A stretch of 64,000 nt of DNA from positions 56,344 to 120,343 of the forward strand of contig CAWGXZ010000002.1 of NCBI GenBank assembly GCA_963826695.1. The letters run 5' to 3'. A program made the position numbers and the translations under genes. Of this stretch, positions 45,922 through 54,524 are shown piece after piece. Position 1 is the stretch's first letter, and the number at the start of each line of letters is the position of its first letter. Origin of the DNA: CAWGXZ01 sp963826695 (GTDB lineage Bacteria > Pseudomonadota > Gammaproteobacteria > Burkholderiales > Burkholderiaceae_C). The notes beneath the pieces were generated by a model that saw nothing but the letters and a program-made list of their open reading frames with translations, was not told the DNA's origin and searched no databases.

Positions 45922-47370
45922 TCAGCCTGCCTCCGGTGCCGCGCTGTCGCCGAGGGAGTCCACCCCCTCGGGTGCGGCCGAAAGCGGCCGCATCTGCTGT
46001 CTTGACTGGCCCGGACCGCCGTCGACCGGCGCGTCGCCTTCATGGACTATCGGGCCCTTGTTGATCAGGCGCAGCGCATAGGCCGTGCCGGCGCCGAACA
46101 CCGCGAAATAGACGACGACGAACAGCAGCCAGCGTGAACCCGAGCTGCCCGGCGGAATTGGTCGGCGACGCGCCGTCCGCGGTGCGCATCAGGCCGTAGA
46201 CCAGCCAGGGCTGCCGTCCGATTTCGGTCGTCATCCAGCCGGCGAGGATCGCCACCAGCCCGGCCGGCCCCATCACCAGGGCCCCAGCGCAGCAGCCACT
46301 TCGAGCTGTAGAGGCGGCTGCGCAAGCGCTCGAGCAGGCCGAACAGCGCCAGGCCGATCATCAGCGAAGCCGAGCCCGACCATCACCCGGAAGGTCCAGA
46401 AGACGACGGTCGAGTTGGGCCGGTCCGCGCGGGCGAAATCCTTCAGCCCGGGAAATCTGCCCGTCCCAGGTGTGCGTCAGCAGGATGCTGCCGAGCGCGG
46501 GGAACCTCGACGGCGAAGTGGTTCATCTCGCGCTCCATGTCGGGTATGCCGAAGAGCATCAGCGGAACGCCTTCGCCCGGATGGTTTTCCCAGTGACCTT
46601 CGATCGCCGCCAGCTTCGCGGGCTGGTGTTCCATCGTGTTGAGGCCGTGCAGGTCGCCGACGAAGGCCTGAAGCGGTGCGGCCAGCAGCAGCATCCACAT
46701 CGCCATCGACAGCATCTTGCGAACCGGCGGTGTGTCACGGCCCCGCAGCAGATGCCACGCCGCACTCGACGCCGACCATCAACGCCGTCGCGATGTAGGC
46801 CGCGATCACCATGTGCGTCAGCCGGTACGGGAACGACGGATTGAAGATGACCGCAAACCAGTCCACCGGCACCACGCGTCCGTCGATGATCGCGTGACCT
46901 TGCGGCGTGTGCATCCAGCTGTTCGAGGCGAGGATCCAGGTGGTCGAGATCAGCGTGCCGATCGCCACCATCACCGTCGAAAGGAAATGCAGCCCCGGCC
47001 CGACGCGGTGCAGGCCGAACAGCATCACGCCGAGGAAACCGGCTTCGAGAAAGAAAGCCGTCAGCACCTCGTAGGCCAGCAACGGCCCGGTGACGCCACC
47101 GGCAAAGCGCGAGAAGTTGCTCCAGTTGGTGCCGAACTCGTAGGCCATCACCAGCCCCGACACCACGCCCATGCCGAACGCGACGGCGAACACCTTGAGC
47201 CAGAAGTGATACAGGTCGATGTAGACCTGCTCCTTCTTCAGCAACCAGAGGCCTTCGAGCACTGCCAGGTAGCTGGCCATGCCGATCGTCAACGCCGGAA
47301 AAATGATGTGGAAGGAAACGGTGAACCCGAACTGGATGCGGGCAAGCAGGACGGCGTCGAAGTCGGGCAT
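45922..47370 (-). pseudogene. cioA: Cytochrome bd-type (CIO) ubiquinol oxidase subunit I, six frameshifts
   Basis: Subunit I carries the haems and the quinol site. The opening MPDFDAVLLARIQFGFTVSF and HIIFPALTIGMASYLAVLEG (axial His), GMGVVSGLVMAYEFGTNWSN and NSWMHTPQGHAI are intact. After about residue 210 the reading frame steps six times, always as one extra base. The sites are near 46756-46766, 46494-46503, 46444-46457, 46356-46366, 46278-46286 and 46121-46135. The pieces recovered include GDLHGLNTMEHQPAKLAAIE, TFRVMVGLGFAMIGLALFGL and GWMTTEIGRQPWLVYGLMRT. Corrected length is 480 aa. Short Q-loop and the DUF2474 neighbour favour the cyanide-insensitive (CIO) type. Confidence 0.88.
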
Positions 47371-47451
47371 GAAAGTCCTCGAGGTGCGGGGTGCACGTTA
47401 GCAAACGCCGGTCCGCCACGACTTGTGGTTTACGCCAACGCACAATGATGC

Positions 47452-48183
47452 ATGCCGCTGTCAATCCCATCTTCTTTCGACCTCGACCTGTTCCCGCTCG
47501 GCACGGTGCTGTTTCCGGGCGGCTCACTGCCGCTGCAGATCTTCGAGGTTCGCTACCTCGACATGATCGGTCGCTGCCAGAACAGCGGCAGCCCTTTCGG
47601 CGTCGTCGGCCTGGTCGAGGGCAGCGAGGTTCGCCGGCGCAGCGCAGCCGACGAGCACGGCGCCTCGGGCGAGGCATTCATCCGCGAGGCTTTTCACACG
47701 GTGGGAACGCTCGCCGTCATCGAATCGGTCGAGCGGCCCCAGCCGGGGCTGATGAACATCCGCTGCCGCGGGACCCAGCGGTTCCGTCTGCATTCCAGCG
47801 AGCTGCTGCGCCACGGGCTGTGGACCGGGTCGGCCGAACTGCTCGCCGCCGATCCGGTCGTGCCGGTGCCGGACGACCTGCAGCCCTGCTCGACCGCCCT
47901 GCAGCGGCTGTTCAGGCAGCTGCAGGCGGACGCCACCGACGCCGCCCTGCTGCCGACCGCGCCGCATCGTTGGCAGGACTGCGACTGGGTTGCGAACCGC
48001 TGGTGCGAACTGCTGCCACTGGGCCTGACCGAGCGGCAGCGGCTGATGGCGCTCGACAACCCGCTGCTGCGACTCGAACTCGTTGCCGATCGGCTCGACC
48101 GGCTGACGCCGAACGCGCCCGGCGTGAGGAGCTGCCCGACTCAGTGCGGCTTGCGCGGCCCGCGGAAACTGCGCGGCCGGTAG
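47452..48183 (+). CDS. LON substrate-binding (N-terminal) domain protein
   Basis: This 243-aa protein starts with the Lon N-terminal domain pattern: LDLFPLGTVLFPGGSLPLQI, FEVRYLDMIGRC and FGVVGLVEG. It lacks the Lon AAA+ and peptidase domains, as do many proteobacterial stand-alone LON proteins whose role is unknown. The C-terminal part is helical (CDWVANRWCELLPLGLTERQ). It is divergent from cioA, and its last 43 bp overlap the opposite-strand small gene. Confidence 0.88.
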   Translation: MPLSIPSSFDLDLFPLGTVLFPGGSLPLQIFEVRYLDMIGRCQNSGSPFGVVGLVEGSEVRRRSAADEHGASGEAFIREAFHTVGTLAVIESVERPQPGLMNIRCRGTQRFRLHSSELLRHGLWTGSAELLAADPVVPVPDDLQPCSTALQRLFRQLQADATDAALLPTAPHRWQDCDWVANRWCELLPLGLTERQRLMALDNPLLRLELVADRLDRLTPNAPGVRSCPTQCGLRGPRKLRGR

Positions 48184-48446
48184 ACGTTGCCGTCCCAATG
48201 ACCGCCGCGCGCACGGCGTATGGCGGCATCCGCAGCCTCTGCCGACGTCCGGCGCGTCGAGCGCCATTGCAGCGCCTTGCGCACGAGGCGCTGCAGGTTG
48301 GCGCCGCGCTTGCGCAACCAGGAATCGAAGCGCCACCGGCGGCGATCGCCGATCAGCAACCGGACAGCCAGAACGCCGCAAACCGCCAGGGTCAGGCCGG
48401 CAAGGATGGTTTCAATCAACAGTCTTCGGCATTCGGAAAGCCGCAC
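48141..48446 (-). CDS. Small membrane-anchored hypothetical protein
   Basis: This product of about 101 aa has one hydrophobic helix (ILAGLTLAVCGVLAVRLLIG) near the N-terminus. A strongly basic segment (RRRWRFDSWLRKRGANLQRL) and a conserved-looking tail (GHWDGNVYRPRSFRGPRKPH) follow. That tail is frequent at the end of short betaproteobacterial proteins of unknown role. The start is uncertain: a GTG at 48446 is used because no in-frame ATG lies close; longer non-ATG starts are possible. The 3' end overlaps the LON gene tail to tail. Confidence 0.6.
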   Translation of the reverse strand: MRLSECRRLLIETILAGLTLAVCGVLAVRLLIGDRRRWRFDSWLRKRGANLQRLVRKALQWRSTRRTSAEAADAAIRRARGGHWDGNVYRPRSFRGPRKPH

Positions 48447-48589
48447 AGCTTGCGAGGGCGCATCGTAGCCGTTGCCGTGGTCCAGCCGTTCCGGTCGGTC
48501 GGCGCGCGACTTTCGCGCAACGGCCGATCGTCGCGCCGCGCCGTCGGGCGTGCATTGCCTGCGACGGGCGCGCCCGCTGTTAGACTTTC

Positions 48590-48645
48590 CCGAGCGCTGA
48601 TTTGCTCCGACTTGCGGGCGCTCTACAAATGCCGCTAAGAGGCGT
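48590..48645 (+). promoter_or_regulatory. SAM-II riboswitch upstream of metX
   Basis: The leader reads GAGCGC-UGAUUUG-CUCCGACUUGCG-GGCGCUC, then UACAAAUGCCGCUAAGAGGC. Stem P1 pairs GAGCGC (48592-48597) with GCGCUC (48618-48623). The UGAUUU after P1, the UUGCG, and the AAAUG-xx-GCUAA 3' part are the conserved SAM-II features that form the pseudoknot and bind S-adenosylmethionine. SAM-II elements are known upstream of methionine genes of alpha- and betaproteobacteria. Binding of SAM should hide the translation start region and lower metX expression. It lies 43 bp before the metX ATG. Confidence 0.9.
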
Positions 48646-48688
48646 GGGCGTGCCAAGGGCGTCTCGCGGCGAGCGCCAACCCTGCCCC

Positions 48689-49855
48689 ATGTCATCCACC
48701 GCCAATTCGGTCGGCGTCGTCCGGCCGCAATCCCTGCACTTCGACGAGCCACTGCCGTTGCGTGGCGGGCGCCAGCTTTGCGGCTACACACTGGTCTACG
48801 AGACCTACGGCCAGCTCGACGCTGCCCGCAGCAATGCCGTGCTGGTCTGCCACGCGCTGAACGCCTCGCACCATGTCGCGGGTGTTTATGAAGGCCAGGC
48901 AAGGAGCGAAGGCTGGTGGGACAACCTGGTCGGCCCCGGCAAGCCGCTCGACACCGACCGTTTCTTCGTCATCGGCGTCAACAATCCCGGCTCGTGCTTC
49001 GGCTCGACCGGGCCGATGCACCCCGATCCGGCGACGGGCACACCGTATGGATCCGACTTCCCGGTGCTGACGGTCGAGGATTGGGTCGATGCGCAGGCCC
49101 GACTGCTCGATGCGCTCGGCATCGACCGGCTCGCGGCCGTCGTCGGCGGCAGCCTGGGCGGCATGCAGGCGATCGGCTGGTCGCTGCGCCATCCGGCGCG
49201 GTTGCGCCAGTGCATCGCCGTGGCGACCGCGCCCAACCTGTCGGCACAGAACATCGCCTTCAACGAGGTGGCCCGCCAGGCGATCGTCACCGACCCCGAC
49301 TTCCACGGCGGCCATTTCTATGCCCACGGCGTGGTGCCGCGGCGCGGACTGCGCGTGGCGCGGATGCTCGGCCACATCACCTACCTCAGCGACGATGCGA
49401 TGGCCAGCAAGTTCGGCCGCGGCATGCGCGGCGACGGACCGAACTACAGCACCCTCGGCGTCGACTTCGAGATCGAAAGCTACCTGCGCCACCAGGGCGA
49501 CAAGTTCAGCGACTATTTCGACGCCAACACCTACCTGCTGATCACCCGGGCGCTCGACTATTTCGACCCGGCGCGCGAGCACGGTGGCGACCTTACGGCG
49601 GCGTTCGCGGCGGCGCGCTGCCGCTTTCTGGTCGTCAGCTTCACCACCGACTGGCGCTTTGCGCCGGCTCGGTCGCGCGAAATCGTCAAGGCGCTGCTCG
49701 ACAACCGGCGCGACGTGAGCTACGCGGAGATCGACGCGCCACAGGGCCACGACGCCTTTCTGCTCGAGGATCCGCGCTACCACGGCGTGCTGCGCGCGTG
49801 CTTCGACCGCCTGGCCGACGAACTGCAGCACGAGCGGGACACGCCCCATGGCTGA
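48689..49855 (+). CDS. metX: Homoserine O-acyltransferase MetX
   Basis: This 388-aa alpha/beta-hydrolase acylates homoserine in methionine synthesis. Landmarks are VYETYGQLDAARSNAVLVCH, ASHHVAGVYEG, GWWDNLVGPGKPLDTDRFFV, GSCFGSTGPMHPDP, the nucleophile elbow VVGGSLGGMQ (Ser155) and the C-terminal STDWRF-like TTDWRFAPARS and GHDAFLLEDPRY (His). In Proteobacteria with a metX-metW pair the donor is often succinyl-CoA, so acetyl versus succinyl specificity is left open. It is regulated by the SAM-II riboswitch upstream and overlaps metW by 8 bp. Confidence 0.95.
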   Translation: MSSTANSVGVVRPQSLHFDEPLPLRGGRQLCGYTLVYETYGQLDAARSNAVLVCHALNASHHVAGVYEGQARSEGWWDNLVGPGKPLDTDRFFVIGVNNPGSCFGSTGPMHPDPATGTPYGSDFPVLTVEDWVDAQARLLDALGIDRLAAVVGGSLGGMQAIGWSLRHPARLRQCIAVATAPNLSAQNIAFNEVARQAIVTDPDFHGGHFYAHGVVPRRGLRVARMLGHITYLSDDAMASKFGRGMRGDGPNYSTLGVDFEIESYLRHQGDKFSDYFDANTYLLITRALDYFDPAREHGGDLTAAFAAARCRFLVVSFTTDWRFAPARSREIVKALLDNRRDVSYAEIDAPQGHDAFLLEDPRYHGVLRACFDRLADELQHERDTPHG

Positions 49856-50432
49856 CCGCAAGGACATGGAGCTGATCGCCGAGCTGGTGCCGCACGGGGC
49901 CCGCGTGCTCGACCTCGGCTGTGGCACCGGCGAGCTGCTCGCCTACCTCGCGCACACGCGGCAGTGCAGCGGCTACGGCGTCGAAATCGACGACGACAAC
50001 GTGCTGGCTTGTGCGCGGCGCGGTGTCAATGTCCTCCAGCTCAACCTGGAAGAAGGTCTGGCGGTGTTCGAGGACAAGAGCTTCGATGTCGTGCTGCAGC
50101 TGGAAACGATGCAGCACCTGCGCAATACCGAGCGCATGCTGCGCGAGACCGTGCGCGTGGGCCGCTTCGGCATCGTCAGCTTTCCGAATTTCGCGCACTG
50201 GCCGAACCGCCTGCGGGTGGTGACCGGCCGCATGCCGGTCACCAAGGCGCTGCCCTACGAGTGGTACGACACGCCGAACATCCGCGTCGGCACCTACACC
50301 GACTTCGAGGTGCTGGCACGCAAGAACGGGCTGCGGATGCTCGACGCCTTCGGCATCCAGAACGGCCGCCGGGTGCGGCGCTTTCCGAACCTGGTGGCCA
50401 GCGTGGCGGTGTTCAAGTTCGAGCGGGGGTGA
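49848..50432 (+). CDS. metW: Methionine biosynthesis protein MetW
   Basis: This 194-aa protein has a class-I SAM-methyltransferase-like fold. It has GARVLDLGCGTGELLAYLA, GYGVEIDDDNVLACARRGVN, SFDVVLQLETMQHLRNTERM and FGIVSFPNFAHWPNRLRVVT, all MetW signatures. MetW forms a complex with MetX and is needed for O-acylhomoserine production in such organisms. It starts within the last codons of metX, which suggests coupled synthesis of the two partners. Confidence 0.94.
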   Translation: MADRKDMELIAELVPHGARVLDLGCGTGELLAYLAHTRQCSGYGVEIDDDNVLACARRGVNVLQLNLEEGLAVFEDKSFDVVLQLETMQHLRNTERMLRETVRVGRFGIVSFPNFAHWPNRLRVVTGRMPVTKALPYEWYDTPNIRVGTYTDFEVLARKNGLRMLDAFGIQNGRRVRRFPNLVASVAVFKFERG

Positions 50433-50697
50433 GGCTGAGGGCGCTCCGGCTGCATTTGCCCTTCGGTCTGCTTCATGACCTGGGCCGCGGCACAGGTCGA
50501 CTTCTGCGCAGCGACGCACTCGTGGTCGCACGCGGGTGCAGCGTGCCTGCGCCTGGCCGGTACGTCCTGCAGCGGCGTCCTCGCGCACTGCCGCCCCGCT
50601 TTCGGGTTCGAGGTGCCCCGGCAACATGCCTTCGCGCCCGAGTCGGCCGCAGCCGACAATCCTTTCGCGCCGCAACGAAGCGCCTGCCATCGAGGCC

Positions 50698-51642
50698 TTG
50701 TTGAAACCCGACGCTGCGTCCCCAATCCCCGTCGCTCCCAAGCCCTTCACCGGCCGCGATCTGGTGGTCGCGTTCGCCGTGGTCGTTATCTGGGGATCGA
50801 ATTTCGTCGCGATGAAATGGTCGCTGCGCGACTTCACGCCGTTCCAGCTCGGCGCGGTGCGTTACGTCTTCGCGGCGCTTCCCCTGGTGCTGCTCATCCC
50901 GCGGCCGCAGCTGCCACTGCACTGGATCGTCGGCTACGGGCTGGCACAGGGCGTGGGCCAGTTCGGCCTGCTCTTCGTCGCGCTGCAGGTCGGGATGACA
51001 GCCGCGCTGGCGTCGGTGGTGATGCAGACGCAGGTTTTTTTCACCACCCTGCTCGGCGTGCTGCTGCTCGACGAACGCATCGGCGCTCCGCTGCGGATCG
51101 GACTGCTGCTCGCGGCTGCCGGCCTGGGGTGCTTCGCACTCGAGCTGGCAGGCGGAGGCGGCGGCGCGACGACGCTGGCAGGTCTGGCGATCAACCTCGG
51201 CGCAGCGGCGATGTGGGGTGTCTCGAACATCGTCGCGCGCAAGGCACAGCGAGCGCATCCGAACTTCGATGCGCTGCAGCTCGTCGTGTGGAGCAGCCTG
51301 GTGCCGATCGTGCCCTTCATCGCACTCGGCTGGCGGTTCGACGCGCCCGAGTTGCACTGGCGCTGGATGCAGGCGAGTCCGGTCGCCTGGGCGGGCGCGG
51401 CCTTCCTCGGGTGGGTGGCGACGATCCTGGCCTACAGCCTCTGGACGGGGCTGTTCAAGCGCCATCCGGCCAACCGCGTCGCACCGTTCAGCCTCGGCGT
51501 ACCGGTGATCGGCCTGGCTGCCGGAACCGGCCTGCTCGGCGAGCACATATCCGGGTGGCAGTGGGCCGGCATCGCCTTCGTCGTCGCGGCGCTCGCCGCG
51601 GTGATGTTCGGCGCTCGCCTCTGGCGCCGCTGGTTCACTTGA
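50698..51642 (+). CDS. EamA/DMT-family transporter
   Basis: This inner-membrane protein of about 314 aa has ten predicted helices in two EamA repeats. The first begins VVAFAVVVIWGSNFVAMKWS, the second LAGLAINLGAAAMWGVSNIV; the second repeat's end is EHISGWQWAGIAFVVAALAA. Relatives (YedA/RhtA/EamA) export amino acids or small metabolites. The start is uncertain: a TTG at 50698 gives a short N-terminus before helix 1, and an ATG at 50626 adds an Arg/Pro-rich tail. It overlaps the TauE/SafE gene tail to tail by 8 bp. Confidence 0.85.
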   Translation: MLKPDAASPIPVAPKPFTGRDLVVAFAVVVIWGSNFVAMKWSLRDFTPFQLGAVRYVFAALPLVLLIPRPQLPLHWIVGYGLAQGVGQFGLLFVALQVGMTAALASVVMQTQVFFTTLLGVLLLDERIGAPLRIGLLLAAAGLGCFALELAGGGGGATTLAGLAINLGAAAMWGVSNIVARKAQRAHPNFDALQLVVWSSLVPIVPFIALGWRFDAPELHWRWMQASPVAWAGAAFLGWVATILAYSLWTGLFKRHPANRVAPFSLGVPVIGLAAGTGLLGEHISGWQWAGIAFVVAALAAVMFGARLWRRWFT

Positions 51643-52369
51643 ACAACAGCAGCAGCGCGATCGCGCTGAGGAACAGAAGCAGGGTGCGCCGGAACAGCGC
51701 CTCGCTCAGATGGCCACGCAGCCGCTTGCCGACGGCCATGCCGAGACCGAGCGGCAGCAGGGCAACTGTCGAAATCGCCATCTCGACGACGCCGAAGCGG
51801 CCGAAAGACGCCATCGAGGCGTAAAGCGGCAGCGCGGCGCAAAGATAGATGACGCTGATCGTGCCGACGAAGCTGTCACGCGGCAGCTTCAGCGCCATCA
51901 GGTAGCCGATGATGATCGGCCCGGTGAGCGACGACACGCCGCCGAGAATGCCGGAGATCCCGCCGACGACCACGCCCCAGCGCCCGACGTGGTGCTCCGG
52001 AATTCGGAACTGCGGCTTGAATGCCATCAACACCACCGCGGTCACCACCGCGATCGAGAGCATCGCGTTGAGCACTTTCGGCGTCATCGCGAGCGTCGCG
52101 GGCACCGTCAGCAGCGTGGTCGCCACCAGCGTCCCGATCAGCGGCATGAAACGCCTGATCTGCAGCGCAGCGAGGCCCGCGTCGTGCGCCTGCCAGAGGT
52201 TCGAGGCAATCACCGGGATCGCCACCAAGCCGATCGCCGCCGGCGTGGGCAGCACGAGCGAGAGCAGCGGCACCACCACCAGCGGCAGCCCCACGCCGAG
52301 CGTGCCCTTGACGATCCCGCCGAGCACGAAGGCCACGGCAATGGCAACCATCAGCGTCGGCGTCAGCAT
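51635..52369 (-). CDS. TauE/SafE (TSUP) family anion permease
   Basis: This 244-aa membrane protein has about eight helices. The family features VAFVLGGIVKGTLGVGLPLV and GVVVGGISGILGGVSSLTGP are the two inverted TSUP repeats with Gly-rich loops. Relatives carry sulfite, sulfonates or organic acids across the inner membrane. The start ATG at 52369 follows the homologous first helix. It lies 26 bp downstream of the TetR gene on the same strand, which may indicate cotranscription. Confidence 0.87.
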   Translation of the reverse strand: MLTPTLMVAIAVAFVLGGIVKGTLGVGLPLVVVPLLSLVLPTPAAIGLVAIPVIASNLWQAHDAGLAALQIRRFMPLIGTLVATTLLTVPATLAMTPKVLNAMLSIAVVTAVVLMAFKPQFRIPEHHVGRWGVVVGGISGILGGVSSLTGPIIIGYLMALKLPRDSFVGTISVIYLCAALPLYASMASFGRFGVVEMAISTVALLPLGLGMAVGKRLRGHLSEALFRRTLLLFLSAIALLLLFK

Positions 52370-52395
52370 GCTGCCGAGTCTTTCGATAAGCAGGT

Positions 52396-53046
52396 TCAGA
52401 TCGCCTCCGCGTGGTGTGTACCGTGCTCGGGACCCGCGCGCAGCCCGGCCAGATACGCGTCGAGGGTCAGCGTGCCGACTTCGACCAGATCGAAGCGATG
52501 CGGATCGAGCATCCAGTTCTGGATCAGGCCGTCGATCAGCGCATGCAGGCCGATGGCAACCGCCCGCGCCGGGATCCGGAGGCTGATCTGGCCGCGCTCC
52601 ATTGCCGCGATGAAACCGGATTCCACATGGGCCAGGCACTGGTTGCGCACCTCGAGGCGCCGGTCGCGCACGGCCAGCAGCTCATCGACGTATTCGACCT
52701 TGTGCGTGGCAATCTCGAAAACTCGGCGCACCTGCAGGTCGCCAGCGGTCTTGGCCAGCGCGCCGATGAAGATCTGCCGCGCATAGGCCACCGGATCGGC
52801 CAGGCCCGGATCGCCGCTTCCGGCAACCGTTTCCTCGAGCGGCAACGTCACCCGCTCCATCATGGCGTTGAAAAGCGCGGCCTTGTCCGCGAAATGCCAG
52901 TAGATGGCACCGCGCGTCAACCCGGCCGCCTCGGCGATTTCCTGCAGCGAGGTGCGCGACACGCCGCGCCGCTCGAAGACGCGCTCGGCGGCGTCGAGGA
53001 TCAAGTGGCGTGTTTCCTGAGCAGCAGCTTTCGTCTTGCGGACCAT
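52396..53046 (-). CDS. TetR/AcrR-family repressor of the adjacent RND pump
   Basis: This 216-aa TetR regulator has the helix-turn-helix region RHLILDAAERVFERRGVSRT, SLQEIAEAAGLTRGAIYWHF and ADKAALFNAMMERV. That is typical of AcrR/TtgR/MtrR. The rest is an all-helical ligand-binding domain (VGTLTLDAYLAGLRAGPEH at the end). It is divergent from mexA across 119 bp that contain an AcrR-type operator, so it probably represses both itself and the efflux operon until a ligand binds. The start at MVRKTKAAAQETRH is preferred to a longer frame. Confidence 0.93.
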   Translation of the reverse strand: MVRKTKAAAQETRHLILDAAERVFERRGVSRTSLQEIAEAAGLTRGAIYWHFADKAALFNAMMERVTLPLEETVAGSGDPGLADPVAYARQIFIGALAKTAGDLQVRRVFEIATHKVEYVDELLAVRDRRLEVRNQCLAHVESGFIAAMERGQISLRIPARAVAIGLHALIDGLIQNWMLDPHRFDLVEVGTLTLDAYLAGLRAGPEHGTHHAEAI

Positions 53047-53077
53047 TCGGACTCGATTCTCCTTGTTGCACCAAGGC

Positions 53078-53101
53078 AACTTACATTCGTGATTGTATGT
53101 A
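53078..53101. promoter_or_regulatory. AcrR-type operator between the repressor and the efflux operon
   Basis: The core TTACATT-CGTG-ATTGTATGTA is an imperfect inverted repeat. Set against the published E. coli AcrR box (halves TACATACATT and AATGTATGTA around TGTG), I count 20 identical bases of 24. It lies 32 bp before the repressor start and 64 bp before the mexA start, so one dimer of repressors could control both promoters. Confidence 0.75.
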
Positions 53102-53165
53102 TCATTGGCACACGCGGGTTAACCCGCTGACATACCGAGCGCCAGCCCGTCCAAGAAAGTCCGTT

Positions 53166-54524
53166 ATGCAGCCGTTGAAACATCCCGCGTCGTACCTCGT
53201 TGCCGTCGCACTTGCCCTTGTCTCCGTGGCACTGCTGGTCGGCTGCGGACCGAAGGCGGCAGGGCCTGGCGCGGGCGGTCCACCGGGCGGAATGCCGCCG
53301 CCGCAGGTGGGCGTGGTCACGGTCGAGCCGCGTCCGGTCGGCCTGACCACCGAGCTGCCGGGCCGGCTCGAGGCCTCGCGAGTCGCCCAGGTTCGCGCCC
53401 GTGCAACCGGCATCGTGCAGAAGCGCCTCTTCAGGGAAGGCAGCGACGTCAAGGCCGGCCAGCCGCTGTTCGAGATCGACGCCGCGCCTTACCGCGCAAC
53501 GCAGCAGAGCGGCCAGGCGGCGCTTGCCCGCGCCCGCGCCAACCTGACGCAGGCGGCGGCGCAGGCCGAACGCTTCAAGCCGCTGGTCGAGGCCGAGGCG
53601 ATCAGCAAACAGGAATACATCAGCGCCGTGGCACTGCGCGACCAGGCCGCAGCCGACGTGGCCGCCGCGCGTGCATCGCTGCAGACGGCCGAAATCAACC
53701 TGGGATACGCGTCGGTGCGTTCGCCGATCGCCGGCCGCATCGGCCGCGCGCTGGTGACCGAAGGCGCCCTCGTCGGCCAAGGCGAGCCGACGCCGCTCGC
53801 GGTGGTGCAGCAGATCAACCCGCTGTACCTCAACTTCACGCAGTCGACGGGCGAACTGTTGGAGCTGCGGCGCGCGCTGGCCAGCGGCAAGCTCGCCCGG
53901 GCACCGGGCGGCGAAGCGGCGCGGGTGCAGGTGCTGCTCGAAGACGGCAGCGAATACCGCCATGCCGGCAGGCTGCTGTTTTCCGACCTGACCGTCGACC
54001 CGAGTTCGGGGCAGGTGACGCTGCGCGCCGAAGTGCCGAACCCGGAAAGTCTGCTGCTGCCCGGCATGTATGTCCGCGTCCGCATGGCGCAGGCCACGCT
54101 GCCGAAGGCGATCCTGCTGCCGCAGCAGGCGGTCACGCGCTCGGCGCAAGGCGATACGGTGCTGGTGGTCGGCGCCGACAACAAGCCGCAGCGCCGCAAC
54201 GTGCAGCTCGGCTCGGCGCAGGGCACCGAGTGGATCGTCACCGGCGGCCTGCAGCAAGGCGAAAAGGTCGTCGTCGACGGCTTCCAGAAGATGATGGTGC
54301 CGGGCGCGCCGGTCAATCCGGTGCCATGGCAGCCGGCCGGGGCGTCGGGGCCCTCGAACGGCGCGGCACCAGCGGCGGCGCGGCGGCGCGCAAGCGGCGG
54401 GGCAGCGCCTCCGCCTCGGGAAGCCCGTCTGCGGCGCCCGCGGCCTTGGCCGCCAGCGCTCGCTAAGCCGGAAAGCCCGCCATGGCCCAGTTCTTCATCG
54501 ACCGTCCGATCTTCGCCTGGGTGA
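53166..54524 (+). CDS. RND efflux periplasmic adaptor (MexA/AcrA family), C-terminus probably frameshifted
   Basis: The adaptor is an inner-membrane lipoprotein linking the pump to the outer-membrane channel. It has a signal with lipobox LLVGC (Cys near residue 22). It has PRPVGLTTELPGRLEASRVA and VRARATGIVQKRLFREGSDV (lipoyl), a coiled coil with AEAISKQEYI, AEINLGYASVRSPIAGRIGR and VLLPQQAVTRS. The frame runs to 54524, but its last 45 residues are Arg/Pro-rich nonsense. One base missing in the GCG-rich tract near 54375-54395 would give a normal tail (SASASGSPSAAPAALAASAR) ending at TAA 54466, 15 bp before the pump gene. Confidence 0.9.
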   Translation: MQPLKHPASYLVAVALALVSVALLVGCGPKAAGPGAGGPPGGMPPPQVGVVTVEPRPVGLTTELPGRLEASRVAQVRARATGIVQKRLFREGSDVKAGQPLFEIDAAPYRATQQSGQAALARARANLTQAAAQAERFKPLVEAEAISKQEYISAVALRDQAAADVAAARASLQTAEINLGYASVRSPIAGRIGRALVTEGALVGQGEPTPLAVVQQINPLYLNFTQSTGELLELRRALASGKLARAPGGEAARVQVLLEDGSEYRHAGRLLFSDLTVDPSSGQVTLRAEVPNPESLLLPGMYVRVRMAQATLPKAILLPQQAVTRSAQGDTVLVVGADNKPQRRNVQLGSAQGTEWIVTGGLQQGEKVVVDGFQKMMVPGAPVNPVPWQPAGASGPSNGAAPAAARRRASGGAAPPPREARLRRPRPWPPALAKPESPPWPSSSSTVRSSPG

